From: CADEED01 sp039931065
GTDB lineage: Bacteria; Pseudomonadota; Gammaproteobacteria; Steroidobacterales; Steroidobacteraceae
Direction: 5' to 3'
DNA length: 64,000 bases
Assembly: GCA_039931065.1 (NCBI GenBank)
Contig: JBDTSP010000002.1
Location: forward strand, 248,001-312,000
Shown piece after piece: positions 25,762-33,642 of this stretch (within the stretch, counting starts at the first letter, position 1; the number at the start of each line of letters is the position of its first letter). Made by a program: the position numbers and the translations under genes. A model generated the notes under the pieces. That model was not told where the DNA came from. It was given only the letters and a program-made list of their open reading frames with translations, and searched no databases.

Positions 25762-27169
25762 GGCGCGAAAGCCACAGCAGGAGCAGCAGTCCTGGAATGC
25801 TCAGTGAAGCGGTGTACAGATAAAAATCCCCATAGCCGAGGGCATCGACCATGAAACCCGAAGTGCCCATGAGCAACTTGCCGGGCAACGAGTACAGGGC
25901 GGAAAGCACGGCGTACTGGGTCGCCGTGTATTTCGCGCTGGTCAGGCTCGACATGAACGCGATCAACGCCGTGCCGTGCACACCGAGCGCGAGATTGTCG
26001 AAACCGACGATGAACGAAAGACCCAAGTCGGTGGCCGGGCCGCGCGCGTCGATGTGGTTTGTCCAGAACGAGAACACTCCGTTCTGCGCGCACTCGAGCG
26101 GCAAGTGACAGGCATATGCGCCGTAGGTCGCGTAGCAGACATTGGATACGATCACGAGCACGCTACCTAACAACAGTCCGCGCATGCGCCCGATCTTCGC
26201 GACCAGTATGCCGCCCACGACCGCGCCAACGAGCGTGGACGGCCAGCCGAAGAATTTTGCGATCACCCCTACCTCGGCGACCGAGAAGCCCATGTCTATG
26301 TAGAAGGTGTTGGCCATGATGCCGGAGACGTAGTCAGTGAGCCGGTACGAGGCGATGAACGCGAAGATCATCAGGCCAAGCCCGACCCCGTAGCGCCCGA
26401 AGAAATCGACTATGGGACCGACGACGGCGCTCGTGAACCACGCGCCGGCACTGCGCAGCCAGCGTGGCCAGTGCGCACGCGCCGCCAGCCAATCCGCCAT
26501 GCGATGCTCACGCTGCTCGGCCGATTCCGCGATTCCGCGCACCGGCTCGGTTACGAGGAAAGTGGTGATCATGCCGATGCCCATGAGCGCCGCCATGGTC
26601 ATGTAGCTCACGCGAAAACCGGACTCACCCGCGATGACGAGCGCACCGGCGGAGGCGACCATGAGGCCGCTGCGATAACCGATCTGGTACGCGGCGGCCA
26701 TCGCACCTTGTTTGTCCGCCGGCGCGGATTCGATGCGCCACGCGTCGAGCGCGATGTCCTGGGTGGCGGCGAAGAATGCGACGCCAAGGGCGAACATCGC
26801 GATGCGTGCGACGCCTTGCGCGGGATCGCTGAGCGCGACGTTGAACAGGCAGATGGCAACGCCGATCTGCGCGATCAACATCCAGGAACGCCGACGGCCC
26901 AGCAGTTTGTCCAGCACCGGCAACCCGACCCGGTCGACGATCGGCGCCCACAGGAACTTGAAGGAATAACAGAGCCCGACCCAAGCCAGCATTCCGATGG
27001 TTGCGCGCTCGATGTGCGCCGTCCGCAGCCACGCGGACAAGGTCGAGAAGACCAGATAGAAGGGCAGGCCCGCCGAAAAGCCGAGGAACAGCATCGACAG
27101 CACCGGGCGCTCTAAATAGACGAGTAGCGCCTGACCCCAACTGCGTTTTGCGGGCGTTTCAGCAGCCAT
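25736..27169 (-). CDS. ampG: AmpG-family muropeptide permease (MFS)
   Basis: A 477-residue major facilitator protein with about 12-14 transmembrane helices. AmpG hallmarks include SMLFLGFSAGLPFYLVFST, GLCYSFKFLWAPIVDRV, LLGRRRSWMLIAQIGVA and AATQDIALDAWRIESAPADK. Such proteins import 1,6-anhydromuropeptides from the periplasm for recycling and influence beta-lactamase induction. No ampD or ampR is adjacent. It is divergent from pyrE with only 46 bases between starts, so the promoters are back to back. Confidence 0.92.
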   Translation of the reverse strand: MAAETPAKRSWGQALLVYLERPVLSMLFLGFSAGLPFYLVFSTLSAWLRTAHIERATIGMLAWVGLCYSFKFLWAPIVDRVGLPVLDKLLGRRRSWMLIAQIGVAICLFNVALSDPAQGVARIAMFALGVAFFAATQDIALDAWRIESAPADKQGAMAAAYQIGYRSGLMVASAGALVIAGESGFRVSYMTMAALMGIGMITTFLVTEPVRGIAESAEQREHRMADWLAARAHWPRWLRSAGAWFTSAVVGPIVDFFGRYGVGLGLMIFAFIASYRLTDYVSGIMANTFYIDMGFSVAEVGVIAKFFGWPSTLVGAVVGGILVAKIGRMRGLLLGSVLVIVSNVCYATYGAYACHLPLECAQNGVFSFWTNHIDARGPATDLGLSFIVGFDNLALGVHGTALIAFMSSLTSAKYTATQYAVLSALYSLPGKLLMGTSGFMVDALGYGDFYLYTASLSIPGLLLLLWLSRRDITAARN

Positions 27170-27215
27170 CGTTGGGTATCATTCGCACCGCCGCATCATA
27201 CGGAACACGACGCAC

Positions 27216-27893
27216 GTGCAGGAATACCAACGAACCTTCATCGACCTCGCCATGTCGCGCAGCGCGCTGCGCTTCGGCAGCTTCAAACTCAAGTCCGGGC
27301 GTGAGAGTCCCTATTTCTTCAACGCCGGGCTGTTCAGTGACGGCGAGGCGATCGCCGTGCTGGGCCAGTGTTACGCCTCCGCATTGACTCGCTCGGGTCT
27401 CGAGTTCGACATGTTGTTTGGACCCGCCTACAAGGGCATCCCGCTCGCGACCACCACCGCCGTGGCGCTGGCGGAACACCACCACCGCAGCGTGCCGTGG
27501 GCGTTCAATCGCAAGGAAGCCAAAGATCACGGGGAAGGCGGCAACATCGTCGGGGCGCCACTCAAGGGCCGCGTGGTCATCATCGACGACGTGATCACGG
27601 CCGGCACCGCGATTCGAGAATCGGTCGAGATCATCCGCGCGGCGGGCGCTACGCCGGCGGGCGTCGCGCTGGCACTGGATAGGCAGGAGCGCGGACAGGG
27701 AGCGCAATCGGCGGTCCAGGAAGTGTCGGCGCAGTTCGGTTTGCGTTGCGTCAGCATCCTGACCCTGGCCGATCTCATTGATACTTTTGCAAAAGAGCCG
27801 AGTGATGCAGTTCGCATTTCTCACGATCAGTTCGCCGCTTTGCGTGCTTATCAGCAGAGTTGGGGTATCGCCGCCGTATCCGAGGGCCGATGA
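27216..27893 (+). CDS. pyrE: orotate phosphoribosyltransferase PyrE
   Basis: A 225-residue enzyme of pyrimidine synthesis that joins orotate and PRPP to give OMP. Motifs: FGSFKLKSGRESPYFFNAGL, FGPAYKGIPLATTTAVAL, the catalytic lysine region FNRKEAKDHGEGGNIVG and the PRPP loop VVIIDDVITAGTAIRES. The start is a GTG at 27216. Length is as in E. coli (213 residues) plus a short tail. Followed after 20 bases by the DUF4124 gene on the same strand. Confidence 0.97.
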   Translation: MQEYQRTFIDLAMSRSALRFGSFKLKSGRESPYFFNAGLFSDGEAIAVLGQCYASALTRSGLEFDMLFGPAYKGIPLATTTAVALAEHHHRSVPWAFNRKEAKDHGEGGNIVGAPLKGRVVIIDDVITAGTAIRESVEIIRAAGATPAGVALALDRQERGQGAQSAVQEVSAQFGLRCVSILTLADLIDTFAKEPSDAVRISHDQFAALRAYQQSWGIAAVSEGR

Positions 27894-27913
27894 GCTGGGG
27901 CAGAATAACGCGT

Positions 27914-28579
27914 ATGCGTAGTGCCATTCCCTTCCTGGCGATCGTGCTGGCTGGTCTCATCCTGAGCCCGGCCGTGCATGCGCAGGATAAAAGCAAGCAG
28001 ACTTACAAGTGGGTAGACGACAAAGGTGTCATCCACTACGGCGACAGCATCCCGTCCGAATATTCACAGCGCGAATCGCACGTGCTGAATTCACAGGGTG
28101 TCGAGGTGCAGAAGCACCGCGCGGAAATGACCCCCACCGAAGCTGCCGCATACGCCGCCAAACAGCAGGAAGAAGCGCGCGGCAGGCAACACGACATGTT
28201 CCTGATTTCCACCTACCCCTCGGTGAAGGAAATCGAAAACGTGCGTGACACACGCCTCGAGCAGATCAATGGCCAGATCTCCGCCGCGCAGGCCTATATC
28301 TCGAGCCTGAATTCGCGCGTCGATGGTTTGAAGCAACGCGCGATGTTGTTCGCGCCTTACAACAAGAAAGCGGGCGCGCGGCGTATGCCCGACGATCTCG
28401 CCGAAGAAATGGTGCGCGCGTCGAGCGAGTTGCGGACGCAGAAATCGGCGCTGGCCCAACGCCGGACCGAATTGCAGGGCGTCGTCGATTCGTTCGACGG
28501 CGACATCAAGCGGTTCAAGGAACTACGCACCTCGGCGGCGGCCCGTCTCAACGACGCGAATCGCGCCAAGAAACAATAG
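27914..28579 (+). CDS. DUF4124 exported coiled-coil protein
   Basis: A 221-residue protein with a signal peptide (PFLAIVLAGLILSPAVHA) and the DUF4124 motif TYKWVDDKGVIHYGDSIPSE, a short WxDxxGxxHYxD box common in gammaproteobacterial envelope proteins. The remainder is a predicted coiled coil (DTRLEQINGQISAAQAYISS, ELRTQKSALAQRRTELQG). The function is unknown; a periplasmic structural or adaptor role is plausible. ATG at 27914; the upstream 18 codons in frame lie in the pyrE tail. Confidence 0.85.
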   Translation: MRSAIPFLAIVLAGLILSPAVHAQDKSKQTYKWVDDKGVIHYGDSIPSEYSQRESHVLNSQGVEVQKHRAEMTPTEAAAYAAKQQEEARGRQHDMFLISTYPSVKEIENVRDTRLEQINGQISAAQAYISSLNSRVDGLKQRAMLFAPYNKKAGARRMPDDLAEEMVRASSELRTQKSALAQRRTELQGVVDSFDGDIKRFKELRTSAAARLNDANRAKKQ

Positions 28580-28597
28580 TTAGAGTTGCCGGAATCT

Positions 28598-29083
28598 TCA
28601 GCGAGTGCCGGTGTGGCCGAAGCCACCGGCGCCGCGTGAGCTCGCGGCAAAATCCTCGACCACTTCCAGCCGCACCTGCACCACGGGCACGATCACCATC
28701 TGCGCGATGCGCTCGCCCGGCTGCACCACGAAATCCGTGGCGCCGCGATTCCAGCAGGACACCATGAGTTGGCCCTGATAGTCGGAGTCGATGAGACCGA
28801 CGAGGTTGCCGAGCACCACGCCATGTTTATGGCCAAGCCCCGAGCGCGGCAGGATCACCGCCGCGAGGCCCGGGTCGTCGAGATGAATGGCGAGCCCGGT
28901 CGGGATCAATTCCGCCTTGCCGGCGGCCAGATTCAACGGTGCATCGAGGCAGGCGCGCAGATCGAGCCCGGCGGAACCGGCCGTCGCATACGCGGGCAGC
29001 GGAAATTCCTTGCCGATACGTGCATCGAGAATCCGGACCTTCAGGACGCGGTTCGTGTCGAGGTGCGAGACCTGCGCGTTCAT
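28598..29083 (-). CDS. dut: dUTP diphosphatase Dut
   Basis: A 161-residue trimeric dUTPase that hydrolyses dUTP to dUMP. All five family motifs are visible: YATAGSAGLDLRAC, PRSGLGHKHGVVLGN, GLIDSDYQGQLMVS, QPGERIAQMVIVPV and the C-terminal SSRGAGGFGHTG arm. The ATG at 29083 is in an ATGA overlap with the coaBC stop, giving a coaBC-dut operon, an arrangement common in gammaproteobacteria. The longer frame to 29209 is an overlap with coaBC and is not used. Confidence 0.97.
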   Translation of the reverse strand: MNAQVSHLDTNRVLKVRILDARIGKEFPLPAYATAGSAGLDLRACLDAPLNLAAGKAELIPTGLAIHLDDPGLAAVILPRSGLGHKHGVVLGNLVGLIDSDYQGQLMVSCWNRGATDFVVQPGERIAQMVIVPVVQVRLEVVEDFAASSRGAGGFGHTGTR

Positions 29084-30309
29084 GCGGACACGCTGGTAAG
29101 ACGTGCACCGCTCTTGCGTTCGGCATACAGCTCGGCGATCAACGCGACCAGATCCCGCGCCAACGCCACCTTCGGCGCGTGCGGCAATTCGCGGCGGCCA
29201 TCGCGCCACAGCACCAGCAACGCGTTGTCGTCTTTCTCGAACACCTTGTCGTGCCCGACTTCATTTGCGGCGATCATGTCGAGGTTCTTCTTGAGGAGTT
29301 TCTGGCGCGCGTATTGTTCCACGGAATCGGTCTCGGCCGCGAAGCCGACCACGAACGGCCGCGCCGCAACGGGGCGCGCGGCCACCGTGGCGAGAATGTC
29401 GACGGTCCGCTCCATCCGCAGATCCATGGACTCCGAAGTTTTCTTGATCTTGCATTCCACCGGCGACGCCGGCCGATAGTCCGCCACGGCCGCGGTGGCG
29501 ACGAAGATGTCGATGCCTTCGACATTCGTCATGACGGCTTCGAGCATGTCCGCGGCGCTTTCGACGTCGATGCGTTTCACTCCGGGCGGCGTGGCGATGC
29601 TGACCGGGCCGGCGACGATGGTGACTTCCGCGCCCGCCTCGCGCGCCGCGGCGGCTACGGCGAAACCCATCTTTCCGGAACTGCGATTGCTGATGAAGCG
29701 CACCGGGTCGATGCGCTCGCGGGTCGGGCCCGCGGTCAGCAACACGCGTTTGCCGGCCAGCGGCCCGGTGGGCGCAATCGAATTCGAAACGTAGTTAGCC
29801 AGCTGCGTCGGCTCGAGCATTCGGCCCGCGCCCACTTCACCGCACGCCTGGTCACCTTCGCCGGGGCCCCAGACATGAACGCCGCGGGCCTTGAGCGTCG
29901 CGACGTTGGCTTGCGTGGCGGCGTTGGCCCACATCAGGCGGTTCATGGCGGGAGCAAGCGCGATCGGCGCGCTGGTGGCGAGGCACAGGGTCGTCAACAG
30001 ATCGTCGGCCTGCCCGGTAGCAAGGCGCGCAAGAAAATCCGCAGTGGCCGGCGCGATGATCACAAAGTCGGCCCAGCGGGCGAGCTCGATATGCGACATC
30101 GCCTTCTCGGCTTCCGGATCCCAGAGGTCGCTGCGAACTTCGCGTCCTGAAACCGCCTGGAACGTCATCGGCGTAACGAACTCGCGCGCGCCCGCCGTGA
30201 GCACGACCTGGACTTCAGCGCCCTGCTCGCGCAGGCGACGGACGAGGTCGGGGCTCTTGTAAGCGGCAATACCGCCGGTGACGCCGAGTAGGACGTGTTT
30301 GCCGTGCAT
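29080..30309 (-). CDS. coaBC: bifunctional phosphopantothenoylcysteine decarboxylase/synthase CoaBC
   Basis: A 409-residue enzyme for two steps of coenzyme A synthesis. The N-terminal flavin decarboxylase domain has LLGVTGGIAAYKSPDLVRRL, MSHIELARWADFVIIAPATA and the LAPAMNRLMW substrate clamp. The C-terminal CTP-dependent synthase domain has VLLTAGPTRERIDPVRFISN, RSSGKMGFAVAAAAREAGAE and the CKIKK segment. Length is typical. CoaD, a later enzyme of the same pathway, is at 35.4 kb. The start is divergent from radC. Confidence 0.97.
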   Translation of the reverse strand: MHGKHVLLGVTGGIAAYKSPDLVRRLREQGAEVQVVLTAGAREFVTPMTFQAVSGREVRSDLWDPEAEKAMSHIELARWADFVIIAPATADFLARLATGQADDLLTTLCLATSAPIALAPAMNRLMWANAATQANVATLKARGVHVWGPGEGDQACGEVGAGRMLEPTQLANYVSNSIAPTGPLAGKRVLLTAGPTRERIDPVRFISNRSSGKMGFAVAAAAREAGAEVTIVAGPVSIATPPGVKRIDVESAADMLEAVMTNVEGIDIFVATAAVADYRPASPVECKIKKTSESMDLRMERTVDILATVAARPVAARPFVVGFAAETDSVEQYARQKLLKKNLDMIAANEVGHDKVFEKDDNALLVLWRDGRRELPHAPKVALARDLVALIAELYAERKSGARLTSVSA

Positions 30310-30443
30310 GGGTCGGCATTATCGACAGGCGCGCGCGCCACGCGCCAGTCACATTCGTTTCTGCACAAGGTTTTCCAGTTATTAGCGATTCGCGCCCCTT
30401 TGGCGGCTGCGTTTCCGGGCTCGTCCCGGCTCATGATTGCGAG

Positions 30444-31154
30444 ATGGATCAGCAGCTTATGGGCAATGTGAATCCCAGGAAAATCAGCGCGTGGCCCCGC
30501 GGGGAGCGGCCGCGCGAGCGGCTCATCGAGCGCGGCGCCCAGACACTCTCCGATGCCGAGCTGCTGGCGGTGGTCCTCGGCACCGGTTCAGCCGGGGCAA
30601 ACGCATTGGACATAGCCCGCGAGCTGCTGCTGCATTTTGGCGGCAGCCTGCGTCGGATGTTGACCGCGGATGCGCGGGCGCTGCTTTCCCGTCGCGGCGT
30701 GGGACCAGCGCGTTACGCCACCCTCATGGCCGCGCTCGAGCTCTCGCGTCGTCACTACTGCGAGGCGCTGCGGGCCGGCCCCGCGATGAATGCGCCGGCA
30801 GCCACGCGCCAGTTCCTCACCGCACAACTGCGCGATCGTCCGTATGAGGTGTTCTGCTGCCTGCACCTCGACAATCGGCACCGGCTCATCCATTTCGAGG
30901 AGGTGTTTCGCGGCACCATCGACGGGGCCAGCGTCCATCCACGCGAGATCGTCCGCCAGGCGCTGCGATACAACGCCGCTGCGCTGATCTTTGCGCACAA
31001 CCACCCCTCCGGGGTCGCCGAGGCGAGCCAGGCGGACGAACTCATCACGCGCCGGCTGCGCGACGCACTGGCGCTGGTCGACATCCGGGTGCTCGATCAC
31101 CTCATCGTGGGTGACAACAACTGCCTGTCATTCGCGGAACGCGGTCTGCTCTAA
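30444..31154 (+). CDS. radC: RadC-family JAMM-domain protein
   Basis: A 236-residue protein with an N-terminal helix-hairpin-helix region (GERPRERLIERGAQTLSDAE, LLSRRGVGPARYATLMAALE) and a C-terminal JAMM metalloprotease-like domain with HNHPSG (His185 and His187) followed by the acidic metal ligand in ASQADELITRRL. Its historical link to repair is disputed and the biochemical activity is unknown. The arrangement coaBC/radC divergent and radC upstream of rpmB is usual in gammaproteobacteria. Full length. Confidence 0.93.
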   Translation: MDQQLMGNVNPRKISAWPRGERPRERLIERGAQTLSDAELLAVVLGTGSAGANALDIARELLLHFGGSLRRMLTADARALLSRRGVGPARYATLMAALELSRRHYCEALRAGPAMNAPAATRQFLTAQLRDRPYEVFCCLHLDNRHRLIHFEEVFRGTIDGASVHPREIVRQALRYNAAALIFAHNHPSGVAEASQADELITRRLRDALALVDIRVLDHLIVGDNNCLSFAERGLL

Positions 31155-31184
31155 TGGCCCGGCACACGGGTTTGACGGCCGAAG

Positions 31185-31213
31185 TTGCCGTGCCAGATGG
31201 CGGCTGGTATAAA
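31185..31213 (+). promoter_or_regulatory. sigma-70-like promoter of rpmB-rpmG
   Basis: TTGCCG (31185-31190), 17-base spacer, TATAAA (31208-31213). It lies 66 bases before the rpmB ATG and 31 bases after the radC stop, the expected place for a ribosomal protein promoter. Confidence 0.6.
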
Positions 31214-31279
31214 GACGGCCCTCTGAACGGCCGGAAAACCAGCTGTTCATTAGTTAACTAACTGATTCCTGGAACTTTT

Positions 31280-31516
31280 ATGAGCCGCGTCTGCGAAGTC
31301 ACGGGTAAAGGCGTTGCCGTCGGCAACCGCGTTTCCCACGCCAACAACAAGAAGCGCCGTCGCTTTCTGCCCAACCTGCACACCCAGCGCTTCTGGCTGG
31401 AAGGCGAAAAGCGCTGGGTCAGCCTGCGCGTCTCGACGCGCGGCCTGCGCACCATCGAAAAGAACGGCATCGACTCCGTGATCTCGGACCTGCGTGCCAA
31501 AGGCAAGAAGGTTTAA
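31280..31516 (+). CDS. rpmB: 50S ribosomal protein L28
   Basis: A 78-residue basic protein with the complete L28 signature: MSRVCEVTGKGVAVGNRVSH, NNKKRRRFLPNLHTQRFW and RVSTRGLRTIEKNGIDSVI. Part of the large ribosomal subunit. Followed after three bases by rpmG and a strong terminator, forming the classic rpmBG operon. A promoter is visible upstream at 31185-31213. Confidence 0.98.
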   Translation: MSRVCEVTGKGVAVGNRVSHANNKKRRRFLPNLHTQRFWLEGEKRWVSLRVSTRGLRTIEKNGIDSVISDLRAKGKKV

Positions 31517-31519
31517 GTC

Positions 31520-31675
31520 ATGCGTGAAAAAGTAAAACTGCTGTCGACCGCCGGTACCGGCCACTTCTACGTCGCCACGAAGAACAAGCGCCTGCATCCC
31601 GACAAGATGAACATCAAGAAGTACGACCCGGTTGTGCGCAAACACGTCGACTACAAGGAAACGAAGATCAAGTAA
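31520..31675 (+). CDS. rpmG: 50S ribosomal protein L33
   Basis: A 51-residue protein beginning MREKVKLLSTAGTGHFYVAT, then KNKRLHPDKMNIKKYDP, and ending YKETKIK. This is a complete L33 of the type lacking the zinc-binding cysteines. The start is three bases after the rpmB stop; the TAA at 31673-31675 is followed by an intrinsic terminator. Confidence 0.97.
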   Translation: MREKVKLLSTAGTGHFYVATKNKRLHPDKMNIKKYDPVVRKHVDYKETKIK

Positions 31676-31703
31676 TTCGATCTTCCGCTTCGAGAACAAA
31701 AAA

Positions 31704-31735
31704 GGCCCCGTCAGGTAACTGGCGGGGCCTTTTTC
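31704..31735 (+). terminator. intrinsic terminator of rpmBG
   Basis: Stem GGCCCCG (31704-31710) pairs with CGGGGCC (31723-31729), followed by TTTTTC; an A-run precedes the stem, so it could also work from the other side. Confidence 0.9.
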
Positions 31736-32007
31736 TTGCTCACTCAAGGGATCATGTAACCGATTGTGGGTTCGGGCGGCTGGTAAAGTATCGCGGCCGT
31801 CTTTAACAGCAGTCCGAAGTTGGGGTGGCGGCCGGCTGTGTTTCGCTTGGGGTTACAAGCTCCGCACGGGTTCTCTTTGCAGGAGGGTCCAGCCGCCACC
31901 CACAATCGTTCGTGCTTGATTAGACGCATGAGTCGAGCAAAACGTTGCAGGTCATTCGGCGGACCGTGCGAAACAAGCGACGAGCCGCCGCGGTCAAACG
32001 CCAACCC
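31736..32007. other. gene-free gap between rpmG and mutM
   Basis: A 270-base stretch with no convincing gene. A minus-strand frame (31744-32094, 116 codons, with a CGAC/CKEN cysteine cluster) is open but overlaps the mutM start by 87 bases and has no recognised similarity or ribosome site. It probably holds the mutM promoter; nothing else is evident. Confidence 0.5.
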
Positions 32008-32823
32008 GTGCCAGAACTTCCCGAAGTCGAAACGACCCGCCGCGGCATCGAGCCACACGTCGTAGGACGACGCATAAGTCGTCTCGTCGTACACGAGCGT
32101 CGTCTCCGCTGGCCGGTGGATACCGGGCTCGCCAAACTAGTCGGTGGAAGCGCGATTCGCCGTGCCGGCCGCCGCGCGAAATACCTGCTTCTGGAAACCG
32201 ACGCGGGCACTTTGATCCTGCACCTCGGCATGTCGGGCAGCCTGCGCGTCCTGCCGGTGACGACACCACGCATCGCGCATGATCACGTCGACATCGAGCT
32301 CGATTCCGGCCTGACGCTGCGATTCAACGATCCGCGCCGGTTCGGTAGTTTGCTGTTCGCGGACGGCGATCCGGCGTTGCATCCACTGCTGGCAGAGCTT
32401 GCCCCCGAACCGCTGGAAGACGGCTTCGATGCGGATTATCTGTGGAAGATCACGCGCCGGCGCAAGGTGGCGATCAAGCAACTCATCATGAACGCGAAAC
32501 TCGTGGTGGGCGTGGGCAACATCTACGCGAGCGAGGCATTGTTCCGGGCACGTATCCGCCCGCGCCGCCATGCGCGTTCGCTGAGCCGGGCTGAGTGCGG
32601 CAAACTCGCGCGCGCCATCAAGGCGACCTTGGCGATGGCCGTGAAAGCGGGCGGCACCACATTGCGCGACTACGTCGGTGCGGACGGCAACCCGGGCTAC
32701 TTCCGCCAGAAACTCTATGTGTACGAGCGGGACAGCAAACCCTGCCGCGTCTGCGGCAAGCCGGTAAAACATTTCACGCAGGGACAACGCTCGACCTACT
32801 GGTGCTCCAACTGTCAGAAATGA
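32008..32823 (+). CDS. mutM: formamidopyrimidine-DNA glycosylase MutM (Fpg)
   Basis: A 271-residue bifunctional glycosylase/AP lyase removing 8-oxoguanine and formamidopyrimidines. The start is a GTG (32008), giving the mature N-terminus PELPEVETTRRG with the catalytic Pro2 and Glu3. Further motifs are ILHLGMSGSLRV and the H2TH region AKLVVGVGNIYASEALFRA. The C-terminal zinc finger has four cysteines (CRVC and CSNC flanking GQRSTYW). The 21 codons upstream of the GTG would remove the catalytic N-terminal proline, so they are excluded. It works in the same GO pathway as MutY at the start of the window. Confidence 0.97.
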   Translation: MPELPEVETTRRGIEPHVVGRRISRLVVHERRLRWPVDTGLAKLVGGSAIRRAGRRAKYLLLETDAGTLILHLGMSGSLRVLPVTTPRIAHDHVDIELDSGLTLRFNDPRRFGSLLFADGDPALHPLLAELAPEPLEDGFDADYLWKITRRRKVAIKQLIMNAKLVVGVGNIYASEALFRARIRPRRHARSLSRAECGKLARAIKATLAMAVKAGGTTLRDYVGADGNPGYFRQKLYVYERDSKPCRVCGKPVKHFTQGQRSTYWCSNCQK

Positions 32824-32850
32824 GCGCCGGGTTTAATTAGAATCGCAGGC

Positions 32851-33642
32851 GTGAATACACCCGCATCGATGTGCTCGCCGGCACAACTGACCGCCTTCAA
32901 GCGACGTCTGGCGAAGGTCGACCCGATTCTTGCGAACGTGATTCGGGCCGCGGGGAAATTCACGCACACCACCAGTGCGCACCACTCTCCCTTCTACTCG
33001 CTGGCGCGTGCGATTGCGCACCAGCAGCTCAACGGCACCGCGGCGGAGAGTATTTTCGGCCGCTTCGTCGGGCTGTACCCCGAGGCGCTGCTCGAAGCGG
33101 AGCTCGTGCTTGCGACACCGGACGAGAAGCTGCGGTCCGTAGGCCTGTCGTACGCGAAGATCGCCAGCATCAAGGATCTCGCCACCAAGACTCTCGCAGG
33201 CGTCGTGCCGCCCCACGAAATCCTGCACACACTCGCCGACGATGAAATCGTCGAACGCATCACTCAGGTGCGCGGCATCGGCCGTTGGACCGTGGAGATG
33301 ATGCTGATGTCGCGGCTCGGCCGACCCGACGTATTGCCCATCGATGACTTCGGGGTGCGCAATGGATTTCGGCTGGCGTACGGCTTGCGCGGCATGCCGA
33401 CGACGCGCGCGCTGGCGGAATTCGGTGCGCGCTGGGCGCCGTTTCGTTCGGTGGCCGCGTGGTACCTGTGGCGCGCGGTGGATCTGCATCGCGCGGGCAA
33501 ACTACCTGCGCCGGCGACGCCAACCCGCGTCAAGACGGTGAAGAAGAAGCCGCATCAGAAAGTGACGAAGGCTGCTGCCACGAAGAAGGGCGTCACGAAG
33601 AAATCGAAACGGGTCGCGAAGAAAGCCACCCGCAGGAAATAG
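32851..33642 (+). CDS. DNA-3-methyladenine glycosylase II (AlkA-like) with basic tail
   Basis: A 263-residue HhH-GPD glycosylase. The core is SPFYSLARAIAHQQLNGTAA, then the hairpin ITQVRGIGRWTVEMMLMS and the catalytic-aspartate region RPDVLPIDDFGVRNGF (Asp in the IDDFG segment). Such enzymes excise alkylated bases. The GTG at 32851 is the start. Unusually, after the fold (about residue 225) comes a Lys/Ala/Thr-rich tail of about 38 residues with repeated KK and TKK units, resembling histone H1 tails and probably a DNA-binding extension. It abuts the convergent ggt stop with no gap. Confidence 0.9.
   Translation: MNTPASMCSPAQLTAFKRRLAKVDPILANVIRAAGKFTHTTSAHHSPFYSLARAIAHQQLNGTAAESIFGRFVGLYPEALLEAELVLATPDEKLRSVGLSYAKIASIKDLATKTLAGVVPPHEILHTLADDEIVERITQVRGIGRWTVEMMLMSRLGRPDVLPIDDFGVRNGFRLAYGLRGMPTTRALAEFGARWAPFRSVAAWYLWRAVDLHRAGKLPAPATPTRVKTVKKKPHQKVTKAAATKKGVTKKSKRVAKKATRRK

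Noticed and set aside
31744..32094. 116-codon minus-strand frame with a cysteine cluster between rpmG and mutM
   Set aside because: It overlaps the mutM N-terminus, has no ribosome site and no similarity I recognise; kept only as part of the gap note.
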